The translations under genes were made by a program, and so were the position numbers. A DNA stretch of 12,792 nt from assembly GCA_038227745.1 (NCBI GenBank), contig JBBRPS010000236.1, forward strand, positions 1-12,792, read 5' to 3'. Below, piece by piece: positions 7,199-12,792 of this stretch. The first letter of the stretch is position 1. Each line of letters starts with the position of its first letter. Origin of the DNA: DASPXY01 sp038227745. Lineage in GTDB: Bacteria; Planctomycetota; Planctomycetia; Gemmatales; Gemmataceae. The notes beneath the pieces were generated by a model that saw nothing but the letters and a program-made list of their open reading frames with translations, did no database searches and had not been told where the DNA came from.

Positions 7199-8179
7199 AT
7201 GGAAGAGCACCTGGTCGGTTACTTGCTGAACGCCCTGGAACCGGACGAGCATCGGGCCGTCGCGGCGTACCTGGACGCCAACCCCGCGGCGCGCGACCGC
7301 CTCGACACGCTGCGCCACGTCCTGGAGCCGCTCGCCGCCGACCGCGCCGAGATGGAGCCGCCGCCCGACCTGGTGGTCCGCACCCTCGGCCGCATCGCCG
7401 AGCACTGCTGCCACGACCTGCCGCGTGCCCCCACCGTCTCGCTCGGCCGTTCCCCCAGCCCGACCCTGCGCTTTCTCCGCCGCGCTGACGTACTCGTCGC
7501 CGCCTGCCTGCTGCTGACCGCCCTCGGCGTCGGCGTGCCGTGGCTGGCCTCGGTCATCGGCCGGCAGGGCGGCACCGCCCACATCGTCGCCTGCCAGGAC
7601 AACCTGCGCAAGTTCTACGTCGGCCTCAAGAACTACAGCGACCTGCACAACAACCGCTTCCCCGACGTGGCCCACGCCGCCGACCCGCCCCGAACCGTTG
7701 CCGGCATGGTCGTCCCCATTCTCATGGACGCCCGCGCCCTGCCCGACAACGCCAGCGTCCGCTGCCCCGGCAACGGCGACTGCCAGCCCTGCCCCTGGAC
7801 TCTGCAGGACCTGCAGAAGATGGGCCCCGAGCAGTTCAAGAAGCACGCGCATGCGTTGGCGTCGTGCTACGCCTACTCCCTCGGCCACCGCGACAACAAC
7901 GCCCTGGTCGGCCTGCGCTTCGACGCCGACAAGCCCAACCACCGCCTGCCGATCATGGCCGACAGCCCGCCGGCCGACGCCGGCCGCGGCAACAGCCTCA
8001 ATCACGGCGGCCGGGGGCAGAATGTACTCTACCTCGACGGCCACGCCGAGTGGTGTACGACGCGCACGGTCGGCCTCGACGGCGACGACATCTTCCTCAA
8101 CCGCAGGGGCGAGGTGGCCCCTGGGCTCGACTGGTCCGACTCCGTCCTCGGCCGCAGCGAGGTGAGTCCCGTCCCGTGA
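7199..8179 (+). CDS. Membrane anti-sigma protein with a DUF1559-like extracytoplasmic domain
   Basis: This 326-residue protein appears to have three parts. Residues 1-65 resemble the zinc-free RskA-type anti-sigma N-terminus (HLVGYLLNALEPDEHRAVAAYL..NPAARDRL, then PPPDLVVRTL) and should hold the neighbouring sigma factor in the cytoplasm. Residues about 97-120 form one membrane segment (VLVAACLLLTALGVGVPWLA). Residues about 130-326 resemble the pilin-like DUF1559 domain: CQDNLRKFYVGLKNYSDLHNNRFP at the start (residues 132 on) and NHGGRGQNVLYLDGHAEW near 268-285. The latter corresponds to the H-X9-DG signature, but here with 10 residues between His269 and Asp280. A Cys-rich patch (Cys189, Cys195, Cys198) could form disulfides outside the cell. 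The start at 7199 has no strong ribosome-binding site, which fits coupling with the upstream gene. The combination suggests sensing of an outside cue; the cue is unknown. Confidence 0.82.
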   Translation: MEEHLVGYLLNALEPDEHRAVAAYLDANPAARDRLDTLRHVLEPLAADRAEMEPPPDLVVRTLGRIAEHCCHDLPRAPTVSLGRSPSPTLRFLRRADVLVAACLLLTALGVGVPWLASVIGRQGGTAHIVACQDNLRKFYVGLKNYSDLHNNRFPDVAHAADPPRTVAGMVVPILMDARALPDNASVRCPGNGDCQPCPWTLQDLQKMGPEQFKKHAHALASCYAYSLGHRDNNALVGLRFDADKPNHRLPIMADSPPADAGRGNSLNHGGRGQNVLYLDGHAEWCTTRTVGLDGDDIFLNRRGEVAPGLDWSDSVLGRSEVSPVP

Positions 8180-8202
8180 CCCACCGTAAGGAGAGGGGCA
8201 GC

Positions 8203-8230
8203 AAGCCCACGGGTTGCCACCCGTGGGCTT
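8203..8230. terminator. Bidirectional terminator-like hairpin between convergent genes
   Basis: A perfect 12-bp stem (8203-8214 with 8219-8230) has a TGCC loop. It lies in the 66-base gap between the stop codons of the anti-sigma gene (plus) and the Uma2 gene (minus), 23 and 15 bases away. The stem begins with AA and ends with TT, but there is no long U-run. It may be both a terminator and a member of a dispersed palindrome family. Confidence 0.65.
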
Positions 8231-8245
8231 CCGTCGAGCAGCATG

Positions 8246-8800
8246 TCACTCGAAGAATCGGCGGACAGGAACGCGGAAAGCCCCGAGGATGTCGGGCAGG
8301 GTGAACTCCTCGTCCGCCGTCAGGATGTGGGGCTCCTGTTCGGCGTGATAGACGTGTACCCTCTGGGTTTGCTGATCGAGAACGCAGACGACGGTAACGC
8401 CGGCCTCCAGGTACTCGGCGACCTTGCTGTGGATGTGGGGCCAGCGGTCGCTCGGCGAGCGCACCTCGAAGACCAGTTCCGGCGAGACGGCCAGGTAACC
8501 GAGCGGGAGTGGGCCGCGTGCCACACGCTGGTAACTGTAGTAGGCGACATCGCCCCCGCGGACCGTGTCGGGATCGCGCTCGGTCACAACGCCCGAATCG
8601 TTGGTCACAACGCGGCCGAGCGGGTTGTCCTCCAGAAAGCGACGGAGGAGGTAGGCGGTCTGGCCACAGATCTCGCCGTGGCGTGGCGTGGGCAAATTCA
8701 TCGGCACAACCCTCCCCCGGACCAGTTCGGTCGGTTGCCCGTCGTCGGGCAGGAGCAGATATTCCTCGGCGGTGAGCAAAGGTGTCGCGACGGTCGCCAT
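8246..8800 (-). CDS. Uma2-family (DUF820) PD-(D/E)XK nuclease-like protein
   Basis: This 184-residue protein has the usual length of Uma2/DUF820 proteins. It opens with the typical LLTAEEYLLLPDDGQPTELVRGRVV. The candidate active-site residues are Asp84 in GGDVAYY, Glu112 in LVFEVRSPSDR, and Lys126 in HSKVAEYLEAGV, in the order expected of a PD-(D/E)XK fold. VTVVCVLDQQTQRVHVYH follows, as is common in the family. These proteins are predicted nucleases found in many copies in cyanobacteria and planctomycetes; the cellular role is largely unproven. The ATG at 8800 is used because it has GGGAG 9 bases upstream and matches the family N-terminus. Longer in-frame starts add unlike sequence. It is alone on its strand and converges on the anti-sigma gene; no antitoxin or partner is seen next to it. 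Confidence 0.9.
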   Translation of the reverse strand: MATVATPLLTAEEYLLLPDDGQPTELVRGRVVPMNLPTPRHGEICGQTAYLLRRFLEDNPLGRVVTNDSGVVTERDPDTVRGGDVAYYSYQRVARGPLPLGYLAVSPELVFEVRSPSDRWPHIHSKVAEYLEAGVTVVCVLDQQTQRVHVYHAEQEPHILTADEEFTLPDILGAFRVPVRRFFE

Positions 8801-8901
8801 GTCTGCGTCTCCCTTCTGGATAACCGCCTTCACGATAGCCGATCTCCCTGACCGCACACAACCCGGGTTCGGATTGCCGCTACTCTGTGCGGGGCCGCGG
8901 C

Positions 8902-8907
8902 TATAAT
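8902..8907 (+). promoter_or_regulatory. Perfect TATAAT box ahead of the 119-residue gene
   Basis: TATAAT lies 89 bases upstream of the start codon at 8996, in a gap of about 195 bases between divergent genes. No good -35 box is found at 16-18 bases; the nearest is TTGCCG with 22 bases between. I therefore call it weakly. Nothing else was recognised in 8801-8995. Confidence 0.3.
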
Positions 8908-8995
8908 GGCGCACGGTGCTGGGACCTCACACCGGGCCGCCGCGCCGGGCGCACCGGCGCCGGCCTGCCGCTGACCCCTTTGGGAGGACAGGACA

Positions 8996-9355
8996 ATGCA
9001 ATGGCCGGTAGACCTGATCGCAACCTTCGGCCGGGGCATTGAGGTCGAACCGGCGAACGGCCTGACCAAGGACCAGGTGGTGCGCTGCATCTTCGACGAG
9101 ACGGCGCGGCGGGCGGTCTGGCGCGCTCGCTGCGAGCCGGCGAAGCTCAGTGCCGCCCTGCGCACGCCGTTCACGCCGCTGGGTTCGGTCGTGCCCAGCG
9201 AAGAGCTGATCCAGTGGACGCCGCGCATCACTCTGCTCGGGCCGCTCTGGGGGCGCGCGGTCGATGCCTTCCACGGCTACCTGGAGGAGAACGCCGTCGC
9301 CGTTTGCGCCGCCTTCAAGGACGAGTTGCAGCCCTATGACTCCGACCTCGGCTGA
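8996..9355 (+). CDS. Unrecognised protein of 119 residues
   Basis: The ORF starts at an ATG with GGAGG 9 bases upstream. The protein has no signal peptide and no membrane segment. It contains mixed hydrophobic and charged stretches: TKDQVVRCIFDETARRAVWR at about residues 24-43, SEELIQWTPRITLLGPLWGR at about 68-87, and an acidic end. I do not recognise a family. A 222-residue ORF on the opposite strand (8927-9595) overlaps it. I prefer the plus-strand reading because of the ribosome-binding site and the ordinary protein composition. A nine-residue piece (DQVVRCIFD) resembles, in frame and in DNA, the start of the small ORF at 10577. Function is unknown. Confidence 0.65.
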   Translation: MQWPVDLIATFGRGIEVEPANGLTKDQVVRCIFDETARRAVWRARCEPAKLSAALRTPFTPLGSVVPSEELIQWTPRITLLGPLWGRAVDAFHGYLEENAVAVCAAFKDELQPYDSDLG

Positions 9356-9380
9356 GGGAGTAGGCAGCTCTTGGCGAGCG

Positions 9381-9396
9381 GCCGGCGTAAGCCGGC
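9381..9396. repeat. Short GCCGGC palindrome
   Basis: A 6-bp stem (GCCGGC twice, 4-base GTAA loop) lies 26 bases past the end of the 119-residue gene. It could aid termination or be part of a dispersed repeat; support is weak. The remainder of the gap to 9599 contains a possible gene remnant (9391-9546). It also has five As at 9545-9549, which read as a U-run on the minus strand downstream of the RRM gene. Confidence 0.4.
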
Positions 9397-9546
9397 TGTT
9401 CCGGCACGCCGCCGCGGCATCTGGGCGGGCGCTACGAACCGATCGGCAAGGCCTTCGAGAGATCGACCCACACCGTGCCGACCGGGGCGGAAGGAGTGCC
9501 GGGACTCGCCACGGCGCTGAAGGGGGAGAAGGGCAAGGCCCCATAA
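9391..9546 (+). pseudogene. Possible 3' remnant of a coding sequence
   Basis: The frame is open from just after a TAA at 9388-9390 to TAA at 9544-9546 and has no start codon of good quality. The reading LGGRYEPIGKAFERSTHTVP, continuing to a lysine-rich end (ALKGEKGKAP), looks like ordinary protein. Such a tail could be left from a decayed gene. It is not recognised, and it could be chance in GC-rich DNA. Confidence 0.2.
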
Positions 9547-9599
9547 AAACCTGATGGCCACCGAGGAGGGCCGGGGCGAAGTTTCGTGTTGCCACGGCG

Positions 9600-9965
9600 T
9601 CAATCGGCGGCCTGGGGCCGTGGTCGCCTCAGTCGCTTGCCGAGGGCCGGCGGCCGTTTCGGGGCCTTGCCACGCCGGCCGCCGCTCGGGGCCTTCCGCG
9701 GACCGCCGCCGTGCCCCTCTTTCGATTGCGCCTCGTTGACGGTCAACGGTCGCCCGTCCGCCGCCTTGCCGTTGAGGGCGGCGATGGCGGCCTGGGCCTC
9801 CTGGTCGCTGCCCATCTCCACGAAGCCGAACCCCTTCGAGCGGCCCGTGTCCCGGTCCACGATGACCTGGGCCGACTGCACCCTGCCATACGGCGCGAAC
9901 AGCTTCTGGAGATCGTGGTCGCTCACGCCGTAGGTGAGGTTGCCCACGTATAACTTCCTGGCCAT
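9600..9965 (-). CDS. Single-RRM RNA-binding protein
   Basis: This 121-residue protein has one RNA recognition motif at residues 3-80. RNP2 is LYVGNL (5-10) and RNP1 is KGFGFVEM (44-51), with the aromatic residues expected to stack on RNA bases: Tyr6, Phe46 and Phe48. A basic Gly/Lys/Arg/Pro-rich tail follows (about 81-121). This matches the small bacterial RRM proteins of cyanobacteria and planctomycetes, some of which are cold-responsive and bind RNA without strict sequence preference. The start at 9965 has AGGAG 8 bases upstream. The longer in-frame start at 10010 is not supported by the family N-terminus (MARKLYVGNL). The leader would be about 140 bases if the TATAATTATA at 10106-10115 is its promoter, which leaves room for RNA-level control. 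The RNA targets are unknown. Confidence 0.95.
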   Translation of the reverse strand: MARKLYVGNLTYGVSDHDLQKLFAPYGRVQSAQVIVDRDTGRSKGFGFVEMGSDQEAQAAIAALNGKAADGRPLTVNEAQSKEGHGGGPRKAPSGGRRGKAPKRPPALGKRLRRPRPQAAD

Positions 9966-10105
9966 CAGAGGGACTCCTGACAAAGGACTGTCGAGGCGGA
10001 CGCCGCCCACGGTGGGTAAATTGACGTTCCGCCCAGGCAGTCCGCATCCTGGAGCGGTTTCGATTCCTTATCCGGCTCGCACACTCAAGCGCAAATCGAT
10101 CCAGA

Positions 10106-10115
10106 TATAATTATA
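10106..10115. promoter_or_regulatory. Symmetrical TATAATTATA: possible bidirectional -10 region
   Basis: This perfect 10-base palindrome carries TATAAT on both strands (10106-10111 plus, 10110-10115 minus). It lies midway between the divergent RRM gene (start 9965) and the gene at 10223, in an otherwise GC-rich gap. On the minus strand TTGGCG (10131-10136) is a poor -35 at 15 bases; on the plus strand no good -35 is seen. Its role as a shared promoter is inferred from position. Confidence 0.4.
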
Positions 10116-10222
10116 CCACGGCATGGAGGCCGCCAAGAGACGGCTGCGGCGGACAGACGCCGGCCGGGTAGAATAAGGCAGAGACCAGTGCCCAGGCAAC
10201 CGAGCGCGAGACCGGAGGGTGT

Positions 10223-10543
10223 ATGAAGCGACCCGACGAGACAAACGGCGTGCCGTCGCCTCCCCCCCAGTGGGAGGCCCATCTCGACTGCTATCGAGAG
10301 AAGCGCGCCCTGATCTTTACCGACGACAAGGACCTGGATGCGGCCGTCGATCTCCTCTGGAGCGATGAACTGTACAACCTGCCCCACGCCCTCGCCGGGG
10401 GCGACACCATCATCGTGCCGGCAGAGGCCGTGCCCTACTTCAAGGCCAAAGGGTTGAAGTTCAGAGACACGCGGCTCCGCTCCGCCGGCGAACTGCCGCC
10501 CGAGGAGATCGCGAAACTGCGCCGGGAGCAAGGACCCTACTGA
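10223..10543 (+). CDS. Unrecognised protein of 106 residues
   Basis: The ATG at 10223 has a GGAGGG box close upstream (about 4 bases). The predicted protein is soluble. A Pro-rich N-terminus comes first. A hydrophobic strand with acidic turn (RALIFTDDKDLDAAVDLLW, about 27-45) follows, then GGDTIIVPAEAVPYFKAKGLKF (about 59-80) and a charged C-terminus. The alternation of strands and helices suggests a small alpha/beta fold, but I recognise no family or catalytic motif. It is divergent from the RRM gene and may share its promoter region. A small ORF follows 33 bases later on the same strand. Function is unknown. Confidence 0.7.
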   Translation: MKRPDETNGVPSPPPQWEAHLDCYREKRALIFTDDKDLDAAVDLLWSDELYNLPHALAGGDTIIVPAEAVPYFKAKGLKFRDTRLRSAGELPPEEIAKLRREQGPY

Positions 10544-10576
10544 ACCACTGTCTAACGGGACTGGGTTGAGGACAAG

Positions 10577-10738
10577 GTGGTGCTCTGCATCATCGATTAC
10601 AAACTCAACTTCGGCGATGAACGTCTGTCTGCGAAAATCGCCGAACTGAAGCGCACGATCCGCACCGCCTATCGGGATTGTGGCAGCCCACAGGAGGAGA
10701 TTTGGGTTGTCGCCCAAGCAGTCATCCGCCAGGATTGA
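10577..10738 (+). CDS. Possible small ORF of 53 residues or gene fragment
   Basis: The reading begins at GTG 10577 or GTG 10580, with GAGG 5 or 8 bases upstream, and gives VVLCIIDYKLNFGDERL followed by a charged helix-like stretch (AKIAELKRTIRTAYRD) and EEIWVVAQAVIRQD. Third positions are G/C-rich (roughly 70 percent), though less than in neighbouring genes. The residues DKVVLCIID resemble DQVVRCIFD of the protein at 8996, in the same frame and with similar DNA. It may be a real small gene or the piece of a longer one. No family is recognised. Confidence 0.4.
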   Translation: MVLCIIDYKLNFGDERLSAKIAELKRTIRTAYRDCGSPQEEIWVVAQAVIRQD

Positions 10739-10974
10739 GCCGCGCGATTCCACCCCAGTGCTCATTCCGCGGGGCGACAGAGGAGGGAAAGCCATTTGTC
10801 CGGGCCCGAGAGGGGCTCGAGATGTGTCCAGGTTAGTGACGCGGTCTGCACACCGCACGAGCAGCCACCCCGGTCCCTTCTCCCGCCCGCGCCGCCGGCA
10901 TTCCCCGCACCACCGGCACCATCCCGCCGCCAGCATCCGCCGGTATAAATGCTTGCGGCGATACTTCCTTGGCG

Positions 10975-11008
10975 CGACCCCCGGCGCCTGCTATCTTGGC
11001 CGGGGTCG
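10975..11008. other. Hairpin upstream of the helicase gene, next to a TTGACA
   Basis: CGACCCCCGGC (10975-10985) pairs with GGCCGGGGTCG (10998-11008) with one bulge, leaving a 12-base loop. TTGACA follows at 11012-11017 with no clear -10 after it. The structure could be an operator, an attenuator or the end of an upstream unit. The 363 bases between 10738 and 11102 otherwise show no gene that I can support. Confidence 0.35.
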
Positions 11009-11101
11009 TGGTTGACACTGCTCACCCGCCGCGGCAGCTCTCGTCTGTCCCTCAGCCCGTCCGGGGCGGGGTGCCGGCGGCGGTCAAGGGAAGAAACACT
11101 G

Positions 11102-12792
11102 ATGACGTCACCCTCCCCCGTCGCCGCCTCCCTCGCCCGCTGGCGCAACAACCTCATCGACCTCACGCGGCGCAACCCGCTGCTGTCGCTGCGGCCGACG
11201 AAGACTTCCTTCCTGACCGTCTCGCACCCCGGCGTTGCGGCCGTCTTCGAGCGCCTGGTGCAGGCCGGCAAGGGCTGGACATTCTGGATGCCGCCGGTGG
11301 ACGACGAGGAGGACGAGCACGCGGAGAACGTCCCGACCGCCCTCGACCTGGAGAAGCTCCAGCCGCGCACCAACGAGCTGGTCTGCGCCGACCTCGGCCG
11401 CAAGCGCCTCCTGCGCGTCCTGACGAACCTCTACCGCCGGGCCAGCGCCGATTACCAGGAGCGCGGCCTGCACATCCTCTTCGTCGCGTGCGGCGTACTG
11501 GAATGGCGCGATCCGGAGAACACCGAGACGTTCCGCTCCCCCCTGGTGCTGGTGCCGGTCGAGCTGGTGCGGACCTCCCTGCGCGAGCCGTTCACCCTGA
11601 ACCCGGTCGATGAGGATCCCGTCGTCAACCCCGCCCTGCAGGCCCGGCTGCTGCAGGACTTCGACTTCCGCCTGCCCGCACCGCCGGAGGACTGGGCCGA
11701 GAAAGGCGTGACCGACTACCTGGCGGAGGTGCAGACCGCCATCGCCGGCCTGCCCGGCTGGGGCGTCGAGAGCAGTACCGCCCTGACGCTCTTCTCCTTC
11801 TACAAGGGCGTCATCCACCAGGACCTCGGCGACAACGCCACCCGGGCAGCCGACCACCCGCTGGTCCGCGCCCTGGCCGGCGAGGCGGTCGGTAGCGAGC
11901 TGACCGGCGAGGCGCTGCCCGACGTCTACGAGCTGGACGACGTCGAGCCTCCCGAGAAGACCTTCCATATCCTCGATGCCGACGCCAGCCAGCGCCTGTG
12001 CCTGGAGGCGGCGGCCCACGGGCACAGCTTCGTGCTGCACGGCCCGCCCGGCACCGGCAAGAGCCAGACCATCGCCAACCTCATCGCCGATTGCCTCGCC
12101 ACCGGCAAGAAGGTGCTGTTCGTCAGCGAGAAGATGGCGGCGCTGGAAGTCGTCTACAAGCGGCTGCGGGCCGTCGGCCTGGGCGACTTCTGCCTGGAGC
12201 TGCACAGCCATAAGGCGAGCAAGCGCGAGGCCGTCGCCGAACTGCGCCGCTGCCTGGAGGAGCGCCGCCAGCCGCCCGCCCCCGGGGCGGAGGCCGAGTA
12301 CGAACAGCTCCGCCAGCGCCGCGCTCAGCTCAACGCCTACGCGCAGGCGCTGCACGCCCCGCGCGAGCCGCTGCACCGCAGCGCCTGGTGGGCGCTGGGC
12401 GAACTGGCCCGCTGTGCCTCGATGCCGGCCGTGACGCTGGGGCCGGTCAACCTCGCCGAGGTCAGCGCCGCCTGGCTGGAGGATGCCCGCCAGGCCATCC
12501 AGCGGTTGCAGCAGCTCTGGCACGTGCAGGAACAGGGGCAGGATTTCGCCTGGTGGGGGTTCAAGGCGGGCGAGCGCTACACGCTCAAGCTGCGCGACGA
12601 GGTCAACGGCCTGATCGACAAGGCCCGCGGCCGCCTCGACCGCGTTGCGACGCTGGCCGACGAGTTCGGCCGCAAGCTCGGCGCCCGGGGCAGCGTGGCC
12701 TGGCTGCTGCGCGCCGGCGAACTGCTCGACGCCACCCCGAAGCCGCCCGAGCACTGGCTGACCGCGACCGACCTGCCGCAACTCGCCGCCGA
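11102..12792 (+). CDS. DUF4011-type superfamily 1 helicase, N-terminal part (cut by window end)
   Basis: An open frame of 563 codons runs off the right edge. The ATG at 11102 is preceded by AAGGGAAG, about 7-12 bases upstream. Residues about 8-270 form the DUF4011 region: WRNNLIDLTRRNPLLSL at the start, then LHILFVACGVLEWRDPE, then FRSPLVLVPVELVR and LNPVDEDPVVNPALQARLL. The helicase core starts with Walker A GPPGTGKS at residues 314-321, followed by motif Ia-like KKVLFVSEKMAALEVVYKRL and the family signature GLGDFCLELHSHKASK. After this comes a long helical insert, as expected between motifs of this family. Full-length relatives go on to the remaining SF1 helicase motifs and often a nuclease-like C-terminus (MTES_1575/Vsr-like) with DUF3320; none of that is visible here. 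The likely role is an ATP-driven nucleic-acid motor, possibly in defence. There is no frameshift in the visible part. Confidence 0.92.
   Translation, partial: MTSPSPVAASLARWRNNLIDLTRRNPLLSLRPTKTSFLTVSHPGVAAVFERLVQAGKGWTFWMPPVDDEEDEHAENVPTALDLEKLQPRTNELVCADLGRKRLLRVLTNLYRRASADYQERGLHILFVACGVLEWRDPENTETFRSPLVLVPVELVRTSLREPFTLNPVDEDPVVNPALQARLLQDFDFRLPAPPEDWAEKGVTDYLAEVQTAIAGLPGWGVESSTALTLFSFYKGVIHQDLGDNATRAADHPLVRALAGEAVGSELTGEALPDVYELDDVEPPEKTFHILDADASQRLCLEAAAHGHSFVLHGPPGTGKSQTIANLIADCLATGKKVLFVSEKMAALEVVYKRLRAVGLGDFCLELHSHKASKREAVAELRRCLEERRQPPAPGAEAEYEQLRQRRAQLNAYAQALHAPREPLHRSAWWALGELARCASMPAVTLGPVNLAEVSAAWLEDARQAIQRLQQLWHVQEQGQDFAWWGFKAGERYTLKLRDEVNGLIDKARGRLDRVATLADEFGRKLGARGSVAWLLRAGELLDATPKPPEHWLTATDLPQLAA

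Noticed and set aside
6512..8044. A 510-codon minus-strand ORF over the sigma and anti-sigma genes
   Set aside because: It is Val/Ala/Gly/Gln-rich shadow sequence opposite two genes with clear family motifs.
8927..9595. A 222-codon minus-strand ORF over the 119-residue gene
   Set aside because: It has no recognisable domain and is Arg/Pro/Ala-rich, while the plus-strand frame has a strong ribosome-binding site. Some doubt remains because neither product is recognised.
10739..11101. An RNA gene in the leader region of the helicase
   Set aside because: I could not fold a tRNA-like or known riboswitch-like pattern here; only one bulged hairpin was found.
11108..12781. A 557-codon minus-strand ORF opposite the helicase
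   Set aside because: The plus strand carries an unbroken frame with Walker A and DUF4011 motifs; the minus frame is open only because of codon bias.

Overview
The window looks like a chromosomal piece of a planctomycete, most likely of the Gemmata type. The DNA is very GC-rich with strong G/C at third codon positions. It carries family combinations typical of that phylum: a secreted DUF1549/DUF1553 protein with a CxxCH motif, a very long secreted WD40 protein, an ECF sigma factor next to an anti-sigma protein fused to a DUF1559-like domain, and a Uma2-type nuclease. Several intergenic gaps hold perfect or near-perfect palindromes. The taxonomic call rests on family content, not on a marker gene.

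Layout. From the left, three genes read on the minus strand: the DUF1549/DUF1553 protein (93-1754), the WD40 protein (1963-5178) and a small secreted protein (5781-6143). Each gap between them holds long inverted repeats, so they are probably separate transcription units. Divergent from the small secreted gene is the plus-strand pair of ECF sigma factor (6494-7123) and membrane-bound anti-sigma protein (7199-8179). This pair converges on a minus-strand Uma2 gene (8246-8800) across a perfect 12-bp hairpin. The right part holds an unrecognised plus-strand gene (8996-9355), an RRM RNA-binding protein (9600-9965, minus), a divergent unrecognised gene (10223-10543), a possible 53-codon ORF (10577-10738), and the first 563 codons of a DUF4011-type SF1 helicase (11102 to the window edge).

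How the genes work together. The clear functional unit is the sigma/anti-sigma pair. The anti-sigma protein has a cytoplasmic RskA-like N-terminus, one membrane segment and an extracytoplasmic domain with pilin-like/DUF1559 sequence marks, so it may sense something outside the membrane and release the sigma factor. The WD40 and DUF1549/DUF1553 proteins are both exported and co-oriented. The helicase family is often found near defence genes, but its partners, if any, lie beyond the window. No tRNA, rRNA, CRISPR array, transposase or phage gene was seen. Nothing here is plainly a new system; the best leads are the sensor-type anti-sigma fusion, the palindrome families and the cut-off helicase locus.
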